Notes: a model not told the origin generated them from the sequence alone. 64,000 nt of DNA from Candidatus Methanomassiliicoccus intestinalis Issoire-Mx1 (GCF_000404225.1 NC_021353.1:496001-560000); one strand, 5' to 3'; numbered from the stretch's first letter, positions 43,981 to 52,884 are shown. Made by a program: numbers and translations.

Positions 43981-45639
43981 ATGATTGAGGTCATTGACCG
44001 TAGTGGATTGGCGCGAGCAGGAAAATGGATGACAGAGTCAACGTTTATTGAATTTCCAAATATCGTGTATTCAGATACTGTCAGTTTCCCAGCTCCACCT
44101 AACGCTGAACTCAGGGCCTCATGGAACGATGGTCTTATAATATCAAGCTGCAGCGCGCAGCTCTCTAAATTCATCAGTGATATCCACGCTCCTTTTGACA
44201 GGAAATCACAAAATGAAGCGGTTTTAGATGGTGATGTAGCAATACTCGACAACTCTTTTGAGCTGAGAAGGGATGCAAGGTCATTTTCTGATTCTATCGT
44301 TGCACTAAGGTCTAAGATAGGTTACAACAAACTCATCTTTGCACCCGGACTGATGGAGCCTTCAAACATGGCTTTATTGGCATACTGTGGAATAGATCTT
44401 TTTGACAATTCTAGGGTGCTTTATGCAACAGCAAAAGGGTTTGTGCTCCTGCCTTCTGGAACTTACAAAGCTTCAGATCTTGGTATTTCCCAGGAATCTT
44501 TGCTTGAGAGAAACATGACTGAGGTGTCCAATGAGCTTGCCCTCGTTAAATATATGATTCGAACCGGCAGGCTTAGAGAGCTTGTAGAAACAAGAGTCAA
44601 TGCTTCTGCATGGGCTGTTGCCTCACTGAGACTGCTAGATTTGGAGTACTATTCTTTTCAAGAACGTTACACTCCGGTCACAGGATCGGAGTTTTACTGC
44701 AATTCTAAATCCTCGTTGATGAGACCGGATGTCAGACGTTTCAGGGAAAGGATCATAGAAAGATGGGAGCCTCCGAAACATAAAAAGATTCTACTTATGA
44801 TTCCCTGCTCTGCCAAAAAGCCATATTATACATCAAAGAGCCACAGGTTGTTTGAAGAAGTGCTGCTTTCAATTCCAAATTCTTGTGCTATCCAGGAACT
44901 GATTATTACCTCGCCGCTTGGAACAGTTCCTAGAGAATTCGAAACATTCTACCCCGCTTCCCAATATGATATACCTGTTACAGGAAACTGGGATCTTGAG
45001 GAAATAGATATGATTCAGAATTTAGTCATGCATGCAGCATCATTCGGCTTTGAAAAAATCGTCTGCAATCTTGGATCAGAAAGTGAGTTTGTTCAGGAAG
45101 TTGTAGACTGCATAGACACTTCCGATGGGAATTCCGCCACATCTCCCGAAGCTCTTTCTAAATTGAGGGAAGTTTTGATGGAGGAATGTCAGAAAGTGGA
45201 AAAAGTTCCGAGGTCTGTGGACCGTATAGAGATGGTCCGTTCAATGTGCAGATATCAGTTTGGAAAAGAAGGCGGAGCTATGCTGGATGGAGCATCAGTG
45301 GTCGGGAAGTATCCCTATCTTAAAATTATGAGAGATGGCGTCCAGCTCGGAATGCTCACTCCCGAGCGCGGAATGATCTCTTTGACCCTTGAAGGTGCGG
45401 AGGTACTTTCACAATTAAATCTCAATGTGATCGAAATTGGTGATTTTGACCTTACTGGCAGTCTCTTTTCTGTAGGTATTGTGTCTGCAGACGAGCGCAT
45501 ACGCCCCGGAGATGAAGTTGTCATTAGAAGAAATGGAGAATTAGCAGGTACTGGCGTATCCCTAATGTCGGGCTCGGAAATGGCCGATAGCAGGCGTGGA
45601 GAGGCAGTAAAAGTGCGTCATAAAATTAAGAAAAAATAA
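43981..45639 (+). CDS. arcS: Archaeosine synthase (ArcS/TgtA2-type)
   Basis: 552 residues. It converts preQ0-modified G15 of tRNA to archaeosine, or carries that role with a partner. Seen: a catalytically changed TGT-like N-terminal half, the DUF5591 motif MIPCSAKKPYYTSKSH (about 276-291), and a C-terminal PUA domain starting near KYPYLKIMRDG. Start ATG 43981 is about 45 bases from the divergent pyrB gene. A 7-bp hairpin follows the stop. Confidence 0.88.
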   Translation: MIEVIDRSGLARAGKWMTESTFIEFPNIVYSDTVSFPAPPNAELRASWNDGLIISSCSAQLSKFISDIHAPFDRKSQNEAVLDGDVAILDNSFELRRDARSFSDSIVALRSKIGYNKLIFAPGLMEPSNMALLAYCGIDLFDNSRVLYATAKGFVLLPSGTYKASDLGISQESLLERNMTEVSNELALVKYMIRTGRLRELVETRVNASAWAVASLRLLDLEYYSFQERYTPVTGSEFYCNSKSSLMRPDVRRFRERIIERWEPPKHKKILLMIPCSAKKPYYTSKSHRLFEEVLLSIPNSCAIQELIITSPLGTVPREFETFYPASQYDIPVTGNWDLEEIDMIQNLVMHAASFGFEKIVCNLGSESEFVQEVVDCIDTSDGNSATSPEALSKLREVLMEECQKVEKVPRSVDRIEMVRSMCRYQFGKEGGAMLDGASVVGKYPYLKIMRDGVQLGMLTPERGMISLTLEGAEVLSQLNLNVIEIGDFDLTGSLFSVGIVSADERIRPGDEVVIRRNGELAGTGVSLMSGSEMADSRRGEAVKVRHKIKKK

Positions 45640-45661
45640 GGAGGTACTTTCACCTACCTCC
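45640..45661 (+). terminator. Hairpin after arcS
   Basis: GGAGGTA (45640-45646), loop CTTTCACC, TACCTCC (45655-45661): a perfect 7-bp stem at the arcS stop. It lacks a T-run. The arms GGAGG and CCTCC can also pair with the matching arms of the structured RNA at 45700. Confidence 0.45.
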
Positions 45662-45670
45662 CCAAATCGG

Positions 45671-45677
45671 TTATATA
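45671..45677 (+). promoter_or_regulatory. TATA box of the structured RNA at 45700
   Basis: TTATATA centred at about 45674, 26 bases before GGAGG at 45700. This is the usual archaeal distance to a transcription start, so the RNA is likely to begin near 45700. Confidence 0.6.
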
Positions 45678-45699
45678 CTGAACACTAGGATTTAGATAC

Positions 45700-45798
45700 G
45701 GAGGTTGTGAGATTTGCTTTGCAAGTCTCGCGAGCTTAATGTCATCCCGCGGTTTGAGATTGATGCCCGTCTTTCTCAAACGCCTCCATGTTTTTTTT
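45700..45798 (+). ncRNA. Compact structured RNA, own promoter and T-run
   Basis: About 90 nt. A closing helix GGAGG (45700-45704)/CCTCC (45783-45787) encloses a 9-bp hairpin GAGATTTGC-TTT-GCAAGTCTC (45709-45729, one G-T pair) and an 8-bp hairpin GTTTGAGA/TCTCAAAC (45752-45759/45774-45781) with a 14-base loop TTGATGCCCGTCTT. A third weak helix GCG/CGC may form between them. T8 at 45791-45798 ends it. A TATA box lies 26 bases upstream and the peroxiredoxin gene starts 42 bases downstream. It fits no RNA family I recognise (not tRNA, 5S, SRP or RNase P). It could be an independent small RNA or a leader/riboswitch of the peroxiredoxin gene. Confidence 0.6.
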
Positions 45799-45840
45799 AT
45801 TTTGATGATTTAGAAATACTTCTATGTTCATTCACTCCAT

Positions 45841-46320
45841 ATGTCGAAGAATCTTGAAGTTGGAGAGTCGGTACCTGATTTTGAGCTCCCTGAAGCAAGT
45901 ACAGACACAATTCGACTAAGCGATGTTTACTCTTCACACACAACGGTCCTTGCTTTTTATCAGTCTGACTTTGGAATGATGTGTACAGTTGAATTTATGA
46001 AACTCACTGAAATGTATCCACAGTTCAAGGATCTTGGCGTTCAAATCTTAGGAATCTCAACCAACAGCATGTTTACTCACGCAGGATGGAAATCAAGGAT
46101 AATGATCCCATTTCCGCTTCTGGCTGATTTTGATGCATCTGTAACTGAATTATATGGTGTGTTGGAAGGAGATATTGGATATCTAGAAGGAAGGTCGAAA
46201 AGAGCCATATTTGTGATAAATAAAGAGGGCATCTTAGTTTATAAATGGGTAACAGACAACCCTGCTTTGGAACCAGACTATGATAAAATTTTAACTGTAT
46301 GTAAGAATATGTCGGACTGA
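45841..46320 (+). CDS. Peroxiredoxin-like thiol protein with altered active site
   Basis: 159 residues of the thioredoxin-like AhpC/TSA fold. The usual P-x3-T-x2-C motif reads YQSDFGMMC: the cysteine (about 49) stays but Pro is Gln and Thr is Gly. The partner Arg of the fold (SKRAIFVI) is retained. It is therefore perhaps a slower or different thiol enzyme. The structured RNA lies upstream. It ends beside the convergent Dph6 gene without a gap. Confidence 0.7.
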   Translation: MSKNLEVGESVPDFELPEASTDTIRLSDVYSSHTTVLAFYQSDFGMMCTVEFMKLTEMYPQFKDLGVQILGISTNSMFTHAGWKSRIMIPFPLLADFDASVTELYGVLEGDIGYLEGRSKRAIFVINKEGILVYKWVTDNPALEPDYDKILTVCKNMSD

Positions 46321-46998
46321 TCACTTCTGCTTATCAATTAATGCTACTTCTTTTACGTGCATCCTGGAATTATCCCTTGATTCTATAACCTCAAATGATT
46401 TGATTTCCATTGATTTTTTATGAAGTGGGGAGTCAAGTGTCAATGATTCATACTCTCCTCCTTCTCCAGACACGCTAACTTTGTATCTTTCATTTAGGAT
46501 TTTCAGATCTTCCAGAGTTTTATGATCTAGTTCTCTTCCGAGCCATTTTTCATTCAGTCCTTCTGCAGCTACTGTAGCTATCACTGATCTGACCCCGCTT
46601 TCAATCATATTTTCCATAACCACCAACGGATTTTTTCTCCACAGGGGGGAAAATACTTTCAGGTTGAGATCCTCACAAATATGATTTATGCGATCCCACT
46701 GGTAGTCTGAAGCGATCGCTCCAGTAATTATTCCGTCGACTTCAAGACCTTCCAGAACTGATCTAAGGGCCTCCAGCTCCTCTTTTTCCTCTCCGTGGCT
46801 TTCTATGCCTATGTATTTTTTATCCATCGCTTCCGCCATGGCTGGAATCAAATTCAGATTTGGAGTATGAAACATCCATGAGTATGTGTTGTCTGGAATT
46901 ATACTAATCAAAAACTCAATTTCATGACCTTGCTGCTCCATTAAGTATGTTGCAAAAGTTGAGTCTTTTCCTCCGGAATAGAGAGCTGCTAGATTCAC
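46321..46998 (-). CDS. dph6: Diphthine-ammonia ligase (Dph6)-like ATP pyrophosphatase
   Basis: 225 residues. YSGGKDSTFATY PP-loop at 8-19, and the Dph6-specific VDGIITGAIASDYQWDRI and GEGGEYESLTLDSP. It performs the last step of diphthamide formation on elongation factor 2. Length fits archaeal Dph6. No other diphthamide gene is in the window. Confidence 0.85.
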   Translation of the reverse strand: MNLAALYSGGKDSTFATYLMEQQGHEIEFLISIIPDNTYSWMFHTPNLNLIPAMAEAMDKKYIGIESHGEEKEELEALRSVLEGLEVDGIITGAIASDYQWDRINHICEDLNLKVFSPLWRKNPLVVMENMIESGVRSVIATVAAEGLNEKWLGRELDHKTLEDLKILNERYKVSVSGEGGEYESLTLDSPLHKKSMEIKSFEVIESRDNSRMHVKEVALIDKQK

Positions 46999-47090
46999 GC
47001 AGCACCATTATTTTGATATAATATGATACTTGCGAAACTGACTCCACAGTTTTGAATAGAGTTATATTCAAGAATAGATGTTCTTGAACT

Positions 47091-47240
47091 GTGTATTGCC
47101 CTCAATGTAACCGGAATTTAGACAATGACCAACTGGAATCCAAAAACAAAGAGCTCAAGGAAAAATTTGGTCTCGATTCCCTTGAAAAAGGAGTATGTCC
47201 AGTTTGTGGTACAAAACTCATTGACATTAGGAAAAAGTGA
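47091..47240 (+). CDS. 49-residue zinc-ribbon protein
   Basis: GTG 47091 to TGA 47240 gives CPQC ... CPVC, a complete two-knuckle zinc ribbon on a short helical spacer. It is small, but the frame, the paired knuckles and coupling to the following gene (ATG 47246, 5 bases past the stop) support it. Function unknown. Confidence 0.6.
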   Translation: MYCPQCNRNLDNDQLESKNKELKEKFGLDSLEKGVCPVCGTKLIDIRKK

Positions 47241-47245
47241 TATTC

Positions 47246-47956
47246 ATGCGTTTAGACTCTCTATCTTCAGTACAGTTTAAAGAAGTGATGGCTAAAAAGC
47301 CTGTAGTTTTGCTTCCTATTGGAGCAACAGAGGCGCACGGAGGACATCTGCCGTTATGTACTGATTCTGTTCAGCCGGAATATGTTGCAGACGCAGTTGC
47401 AAAATTAATTGGAGGCATTGTCGCCCCTCCAATAAGATATGCACACCACTCCTCTACAAAAAACATGCCTGGAACGCTTTCTATATCTTTTCTCACGACT
47501 ATGCACCTTACCATTGATGTATTGAATTCATTAATCGACAACGGTGCAGACAAGATTGTGATTATAAGCGGCCATGCTGGTTCGTCACACATCAATGCTT
47601 TGAGACAGGGGTGTGCAGAAGTTGCTGAAAAGAGGGCTGTAAAAATTATGTTGCTGTCTGATTATGATCTGGTGGATGAATTCCCGATCGATCAAACAGG
47701 AGATGGGCACGGCGGGATGGTTGAAACTTCAAGAGTGATGCATATCTGTCCTGATTTGGCTAGGAAAGCACCCTGTCGCGGAGATTATGTCGACTGCGGT
47801 TATCTTATTGTATCTGACCCAGAAAGGTGCATGCCTATGGGATATGTAGGAAATGCGCAGGATGCGACTAGTGAACTTGGTAAAGAAATCAATGAGTTTG
47901 TAGTCAATAGATTGGTCGAAGAGATCAAAAAGTCGTTTGGTGGTCTTTATGAGTGA
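47246..47956 (+). CDS. Creatininase-family amidohydrolase, ArfB-like
   Basis: 236 residues of the creatininase fold: LPIGATEAHGGHLPL and GHGGMVETS hold the metal-binding Glu, His and Asp. In methanogens the family includes ArfB, the formylamino-pyrimidine nucleotide deformylase of riboflavin and F420 synthesis; MftE- and creatininase-type roles are other options. It starts 5 bases after the small zinc-ribbon gene, and RpiA overlaps its end by 8 bases. Co-transcription with RpiA (ribose-5-phosphate) is compatible with a flavin route. Confidence 0.75.
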   Translation: MRLDSLSSVQFKEVMAKKPVVLLPIGATEAHGGHLPLCTDSVQPEYVADAVAKLIGGIVAPPIRYAHHSSTKNMPGTLSISFLTTMHLTIDVLNSLIDNGADKIVIISGHAGSSHINALRQGCAEVAEKRAVKIMLLSDYDLVDEFPIDQTGDGHGGMVETSRVMHICPDLARKAPCRGDYVDCGYLIVSDPERCMPMGYVGNAQDATSELGKEINEFVVNRLVEEIKKSFGGLYE

Positions 47957-48626
47957 AATGAAAATCAAAGCAGCCAGGAAAGCTGTAGAATATGTAAAAG
48001 ATGGAATGATCCTCGGTCTTGGAACTGGATCGACTACAAAATTTGCTGTAGAAGAAATCGGAAAACTGGTATCAAACGGATACGATCTCGTGGGCATACC
48101 AACATCTATCGAAACTGAGAAACAGGCAAGATCCCTAAACATCCCGTTGACTGAGCTTGAATGCGTAGATAGAATTGATCTGACAATTGATGGTGCTGAT
48201 GAAGTAGACCCTAATTTTAATCTAATCAAAGGATTGGGAGGCGCTTTGCTCAGAGAGAAGATTGTTGCATACTACTCCGTTAATGAAATAATCATAGTTG
48301 ACGAATCAAAAATCGTCAATCAGCTGGGAACCCGTGTATCCCTTCCAGTAGAAGTAACACAATTCAGCCATAAGAAAACTAAGGAATCAATTGAAAAGCT
48401 GGGATGTGTCGCTCAGCTCAGAGGATCTGAATCACCATTTATTACAGATAATGGCAATATGATCTATGACTGCAAGTTCGAAGGAATTTCTGATCCTTAC
48501 GATCTAGCGTTAAAACTGAATTCCATTCCAGGGGTGGTTGAAAATGGATTGTTCCTCGACCTCGCATCACACGTGGTCATAGGGACAAAGAATGAAACAA
48601 AGGTTTTGGAGAAAAAAGCTTACTGA
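47949..48626 (+). CDS. rpiA: Ribose-5-phosphate isomerase A
   Basis: 225 residues. It interconverts ribose-5-P and ribulose-5-P. Seen: LGTGSTTKFAVEEIG, DLTIDGADEVDPNFNLIKGLGGALLREK-type catalytic core (residue positions about 76-103). ATG 47949 overlaps the previous stop. The 3' end overlaps the convergent regulator by 7 bases. Confidence 0.93.
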   Translation: MSEMKIKAARKAVEYVKDGMILGLGTGSTTKFAVEEIGKLVSNGYDLVGIPTSIETEKQARSLNIPLTELECVDRIDLTIDGADEVDPNFNLIKGLGGALLREKIVAYYSVNEIIIVDESKIVNQLGTRVSLPVEVTQFSHKKTKESIEKLGCVAQLRGSESPFITDNGNMIYDCKFEGISDPYDLALKLNSIPGVVENGLFLDLASHVVIGTKNETKVLEKKAY

Positions 48627-48991
48627 GTGTCAGTAGCTTTTTTGAGGGCTTGGATATTGCTTTCAATATCATCTATCTTGGCCCGTTCTTCCTTCTCTAT
48701 GACTTCCACTATTTTCTCAAATGGAATAGCTAGTCTATAGGAGTGTACGGGTCTCCCCTTACCTTCTTTCTTAATATCTTTCTTCACAACCCACTTTTTG
48801 TGGCGTAGCTCTTGCATTGCAATGGATACTTCTGGCTGTCTCAATGCGGTAGATATCTCTATCTCGACTGAGGTAGTCTCTTCTTTTTTGTTGAGGAATA
48901 CGAGTGTCTTTGCAACATTTTTCGCCATACCTGTGCGCATGAGGAGCTTTACAAGAGTCTCATCCTTTTTGCTGAAGCCTCTTTCGTTCAT
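48620..48991 (-). CDS. TrmB/ArsR-like winged-helix regulator
   Basis: 123 residues. A winged helix (about 15-80: VSIAMQELRHKKWVVKKD recognition region, KKEGKGRPVHSYRL wing) and a C-terminal coiled segment. No ligand domain. Target unknown. Convergent with rpiA; beside a long non-coding gap. Confidence 0.7.
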   Translation of the reverse strand: MNERGFSKKDETLVKLLMRTGMAKNVAKTLVFLNKKEETTSVEIEISTALRQPEVSIAMQELRHKKWVVKKDIKKEGKGRPVHSYRLAIPFEKIVEVIEKEERAKIDDIESNIQALKKATDTQ

Positions 48992-49852
48992 AAATTATCT
49001 AGTTCAACTATTTATCCTGCATTATATATCCTTTTCTATTGGATTATGCATTTACAAGTGTAAAATATGCTACCATTGGGTATTATGTACGTAAATTTGA
49101 GTTGGATATTTTAAAAACATTGGCATGTTCTAAATTGTTTAATTAACTGTTTATAAAAATTGAGATTGAATTATATATAAGATTATACAATTTTGTTCAT
49201 CATATTGCAATTTTGTCCATATTTTTCTAAGGGCTTATCTTGAAGTTGCTTAATATTTCTGCGGCAATCTTCGATATTGATCTAATGTTTGTTCTCTGAC
49301 GCCTTTTTTCTGAAGTTATTTGATATTATAATTCGAGTGCTTTAGAATTTCAGTATTTTGTTTTATTATATGCTCTTAGAACAATCTGATAATATACGCT
49401 TAATGAACATTTCTATTCTCCGTGATGATATTCACATGTCTTTCATCCGATGAATGTGTCTGAATTTATTATTACTAAATACTGTCCACACTATTGTAAA
49501 ATCCGCCTATCTATCTGATCACTCATAAGCGCTTTGAAATGCACTGCTTATCTGCAAAGGTCATGTGCTGAAAATATGTCTTGCATGGCAACAACAGTAT
49601 TTCATTGCGATCAGTGTCATTTTTGTGGCAAACAATCATCTATTGGCTTGCATATGGATTCTAATGGACTATGTCTTCTTCTCATGTGTGGTCTGTTTTC
49701 CCAGCATCTAGCACTTGGAAAAATGCTTAAGTAGTAGGATATGTTCACATAGAAGAAGCAGACATTATGCTCTGCAAAGACAGCCTTTCACATCTCTTAA
49801 CTGAGAACCTATGGTGAGGATGTCGCATAAGATTACATTAACAGGTGTTTGC
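48992..49852. other. 860-bp AT-rich non-coding region
   Basis: No convincing gene. A short open frame at 49534-49734 starts with TTG and has CxxC, but no ribosome site or homologue in view. TATA-like TTATATATAAG lies at about 49172-49182, and CTTAAGTA at about 49726-49733 is the likely promoter box of the translation operon, leaving a ~95-base leader before eL42. Confidence 0.4.
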
Positions 49853-50131
49853 ATGAAGATGCCTCACACGATTAAAACCTACTGTCCCAACTGCAAGGTC
49901 CATACCGACCACGAAGTAGAGAGAGTGAAGAAAAAGAAAGCTAGTGAGCGAAAATGGGGTCAGAGGAGATTCAGAAAGGTCACATCCGGATACGGTGGAT
50001 TCCCAAGGCCTAAGCCAGAAGGAAGAGAAAAACCGACAAAGAGAATCTCCCTGCGTTACAGATGTAAGGTCTGCAAAAAAGCTCACCAGAGACCATGCTT
50101 CAGATCAAAGAAGTTTGAACTTCAGGAGTGA
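49853..50131 (+). CDS. rpl44e: Large-subunit ribosomal protein eL42 (L44e)
   Basis: 92 residues. Seen: [14 protein letters not shown] and a C-terminal [12 protein letters not shown], a zinc-binding pair typical of eL42, near the E site of the ribosome. ATG 49853 has GGTG upstream; the upstream open frame to 49811 is not the start. First gene of the translation operon; its TGA stop is 5 bases before the eS27 ATG. Confidence 0.95.
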   Translation: MKMPHTIKTYCPNCKVHTDHEVERVKKKKASERKWGQRRFRKVTSGYGGFPRPKPEGREKPTKRISLRYRCKVCKKAHQRPCFRSKKFELQE

Positions 50132-50136
50132 ATGAT

Positions 50137-50316
50137 ATGGCTGATACACATACCGGAAAATTCATTAAAGTTAGATGTGCAGACTGCAGCAATGAACAGA
50201 TTGTCTTTAAGAATCCTGCTATGAATGTAAGCTGCAACGTTTGCGGTTCTACCCTTGTAAAATCAAAGGGTGGCGCTGGTGAATTGCGCGGAGAATTAAT
50301 AGAGGTAGTTGATTAA
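50137..50316 (+). CDS. rps27e: Small-subunit ribosomal protein eS27
   Basis: 59 residues with the CADC...CNVCG zinc ribbon of eS27. ATG 50137 (GGAGTGAATGAT upstream). 2 bases separate its stop from the aIF2-alpha ATG. Confidence 0.94.
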   Translation: MADTHTGKFIKVRCADCSNEQIVFKNPAMNVSCNVCGSTLVKSKGGAGELRGELIEVVD

Positions 50317-50318
50317 GA

Positions 50319-51104
50319 ATGGCTGCTCGCACTAGCGAATTCCCTGAAGAAAGCGAATTAGTCGTTTGCACAGTTCAAAGTGTCAAAAACTTTGGTGCTT
50401 TCGTATCGCTCGATGAGTATGACAACAAAGAGGGCTTCATTCACATCAGGGATGTCGCTACTGGCTGGGTAAAATATATACGTGATTATGTCCGCGAAGG
50501 ACAGAAAATAGTATGTAAAGTTCTTGGAGTAGACTCCTCGAAAGGCCATATTGATCTCTCTCTTAAATCTGTAAATGAACATCAGAAAAGAGAGAAAATT
50601 CAGCAATGGAAAAATGAAAATAAGGCAGACAAGCTTCTGGAGATTGTTGCCGAGCGTCTAGGTAAAACTAAAGACTTCTGTTATGAAACGTTCGGTTATG
50701 ATTTGATTGAAGTGTTCGGGACATTGTATGGCTCCTTTGAGCAGATTGCAGTGCATCCAGAATCCCTACCTGAAGAAGGATTCGAAGGGGATTGGACGGA
50801 TGCATTTATAGAAGTTGCTAAAGAAAATGTAACTCCTTCTCTTGTTCAGATCAGCGGTACTTTGGAATTGGTTTGCCCGTTGCCTAATGGTGTGGATTAC
50901 ATCAAAGACGCTCTTATGGCAGGCATTGCAGCCTCTACGGAGCAGGTTAAGATTCAATACGTAGGCGCACCTAGATATCGTGTTGTTGTGGAAGCAGTCG
51001 ATTATAAAACCGCAGAAGAAGATATGAAACTTGTAACCGCAACTGTTGTGGACACGCTTAACTCTTCTGGAGGAAAAGCTGCATTCCATCGTGATGCTAA
51101 GTAA
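50319..51104 (+). CDS. eif2a: Translation initiation factor aIF2 subunit alpha
   Basis: 261 residues. N-terminal S1 domain (GAFVSLDEYDNKEGFIHI), helical middle, and C-terminal alpha-beta domain. It brings initiator tRNA with beta and gamma subunits. Length fits the family. Confidence 0.93.
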   Translation: MAARTSEFPEESELVVCTVQSVKNFGAFVSLDEYDNKEGFIHIRDVATGWVKYIRDYVREGQKIVCKVLGVDSSKGHIDLSLKSVNEHQKREKIQQWKNENKADKLLEIVAERLGKTKDFCYETFGYDLIEVFGTLYGSFEQIAVHPESLPEEGFEGDWTDAFIEVAKENVTPSLVQISGTLELVCPLPNGVDYIKDALMAGIAASTEQVKIQYVGAPRYRVVVEAVDYKTAEEDMKLVTATVVDTLNSSGGKAAFHRDAK

Positions 51105-51118
51105 TTTTTTGGTGGAAC

Positions 51119-51295
51119 ATGAAGACGCAATTGAGGAAATGTCAGGATTGTTCTGAATATACGCTTTATGATATATGCCCTCGATGCGGGAAGAAAACAG
51201 ATGTTCCAATACCTCCTAGATACTCACCAGAAGATAGATATGGTGAGTACCGCAGACGACTGAGAAAAGAGTGTGGTGTTTATGGAAAAAATTAA
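51119..51295 (+). CDS. nop10: H/ACA RNP protein Nop10
   Basis: 58 residues: CQDC...CPRCG ribbon and IPPRYSPEDRYGEYRR tail, as in archaeal Nop10. It supports Cbf5 in RNA-guided pseudouridylation. ATG 51119 follows GGTGG. The 3' end overlaps the next gene by 14 bases. Confidence 0.93.
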   Translation: MKTQLRKCQDCSEYTLYDICPRCGKKTDVPIPPRYSPEDRYGEYRRRLRKECGVYGKN

Positions 51296-52049
51296 ATCAG
51301 TTATCCACGAAGAACCGACTCTCACTGATCCAATCCTCGTTGAAGGATTACCCGGTGTGGGCAATGTAGGAAAATTGGCTGCGGAGCATTTATTAGATCA
51401 GCTTAAAGCTGTAAAATTAGCTGATATTTATTCTGTTCATTTTCCTCCACAAGTAGTTCTTGATGATGATGGTGTTGCAAAGTTAGTAAACAATGAAGTT
51501 TACTATTCAAAATCAGAAGACGGCAGCCGTCCCGACTTGTTAATTGTTGTGGGTGATTTTCAGGGGCTTACGCCAGAAGGGCAGTATGACATATCCGATT
51601 ACCTTCTACAAATGGCAATGAAATACAACGTTAAGCGGATATACACTCTTGGAGGATACGGTGTTGGTAAAATCCTAGATGACCCCAGAGTTCTTGGAGC
51701 GGCTACATCTTTAGAGCTAGTCGAAGAGATGAAAGAGAAAGGGGTAATATTCTCTAAAGGGGAACCAGGTTCTGGAATAGTCGGTGCAAGCGGATTGCTT
51801 CTTGGGCTGGGTAAAATTTACGGCATGGATGCAGTCTGTCTAATGGGAGAAACATCTGGTTACTTCGTAGATCCAAAAGGAGCCGAAGCAGTTCTCAGAA
51901 TCTTATCATCATTATTGAATGTTGAAATTGATTTTACAGATCTTGAAAGTAAGGCAGAGCAAATTGATGCTATTGCCTCTAAACTTAAAGAAATGGAAAC
52001 ACCCCAGCTTGATGAAGCACCTCCAGAGGATCTTCGTTACATCGGGTAA
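51282..52049 (+). CDS. PAC2-family (proteasome assembly chaperone-like) protein
   Basis: 255 residues. Seen: LVEGLPGVGNVGKLAAEHL and LGGYGVGKI and GLLLGLGKIYGMDAVCLMGET, signature PAC2 segments. Likely assembles proteasomes or other complexes. ATG 51282 has GGTG upstream; it follows Nop10 in the conserved archaeal operon order. Confidence 0.85.
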   Translation: MEKIKSVIHEEPTLTDPILVEGLPGVGNVGKLAAEHLLDQLKAVKLADIYSVHFPPQVVLDDDGVAKLVNNEVYYSKSEDGSRPDLLIVVGDFQGLTPEGQYDISDYLLQMAMKYNVKRIYTLGGYGVGKILDDPRVLGAATSLELVEEMKEKGVIFSKGEPGSGIVGASGLLLGLGKIYGMDAVCLMGETSGYFVDPKGAEAVLRILSSLLNVEIDFTDLESKAEQIDAIASKLKEMETPQLDEAPPEDLRYIG

Positions 52050-52101
52050 ACACTTCGTAATGTGGCCACCCACATTACTTTCTTATTCTGAATTATTCAA
52101 T

Positions 52102-52884
52102 TTACTCTGCAGGTTTCCAGTAGATTAGTTTCATTTCATTTATATGATCAAAGTGCACGATTCCATTCATTGTGCATGGTTCAAGTATCTTTTTGACAAT
52201 CTCTTCTACATCGCGCTGTCCATATGCTTTAAATGCAGATTTTTCTCGAGTTATAATATCTGTTAGTGGAATATCTTGGGTTATGCGAGTGCTCAATATT
52301 TCCATTTTGAATTCACGTCCATTTTCTTTGAGCCAATCCTGAACGCCAGTGCTTTTTCTAATATCATACGAGTAGTCTCGTCCAAGTTCTTTCCAGATTT
52401 TTTCATTTAAATCGTCTCCGTGATTTGCATACCAGGATACTATGATGCAGCTCCTGCGAGCCGATTTTTCCATTCTCATCAGTGATTCTTCTGAACCAGA
52501 ACCTGGACACAATGTTGCGATGCAGGCGTCATAACCTTTTTTTGGAACATATCCATTCCAATCCTCTAAGAATCTCTCAATATTGGTGTATCCGCTATTC
52601 TTTATGGACCTACCTAAGATGTCCAGCATTTTTTCAGACGAATCCATGCATGTTAAAATTCTAACTCTTGGTGCCAGTTTTAATGAATATGTACCTGGAC
52701 CAGATCCTATTTCCAAAACAGAGTAATCTGGTTTTAATATTTCTGTTTCAAACAAACGTTCGATTATTCTTTCAGGTAAATCTCCTTGTTGGAACGATGA
52801 GTAATTACCTGCATATTCATTCCAGAATTCTATTATTTGCTGAGGGGACATATTCTCCCCTTGAAATGGTGCCAATTTAGTCAT
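52102..52884 (-). CDS. SAM-dependent methyltransferase
   Basis: 260 residues, class I fold with motif I VLEIGSGPGTYSLKLA (about 57-72) and post-I region MDSSEKML; a C-terminal domain continues to 260. Its start overlaps the ABC transporter ATPase stop by 8 bases, so it is the last gene of that transporter operon. It probably works on the imported compound or on a corrinoid/haem-like ligand; substrate unknown. Confidence 0.75.
   Translation of the reverse strand: MTKLAPFQGENMSPQQIIEFWNEYAGNYSSFQQGDLPERIIERLFETEILKPDYSVLEIGSGPGTYSLKLAPRVRILTCMDSSEKMLDILGRSIKNSGYTNIERFLEDWNGYVPKKGYDACIATLCPGSGSEESLMRMEKSARRSCIIVSWYANHGDDLNEKIWKELGRDYSYDIRKSTGVQDWLKENGREFKMEILSTRITQDIPLTDIITREKSAFKAYGQRDVEEIVKKILEPCTMNGIVHFDHINEMKLIYWKPAE

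Noticed and set aside
45700..45798. tRNA or tRNA-Pyl identity for the structured RNA
   Set aside because: No T-loop TTCRA element, no 7-bp acceptor helix and no anticodon arm in the right place.
49420..49465. Possible box C/D RNA (GTGATGA ... CGATGA ... CTGA)
   Set aside because: The spacing between C' and D is only about 6 bases, too short for a guide, and no terminal stem closes the unit.
49534..49734. 66-residue Cys-containing open frame
   Set aside because: It starts with TTG, has no ribosome site and no sensible fold; the paired cysteines look accidental.
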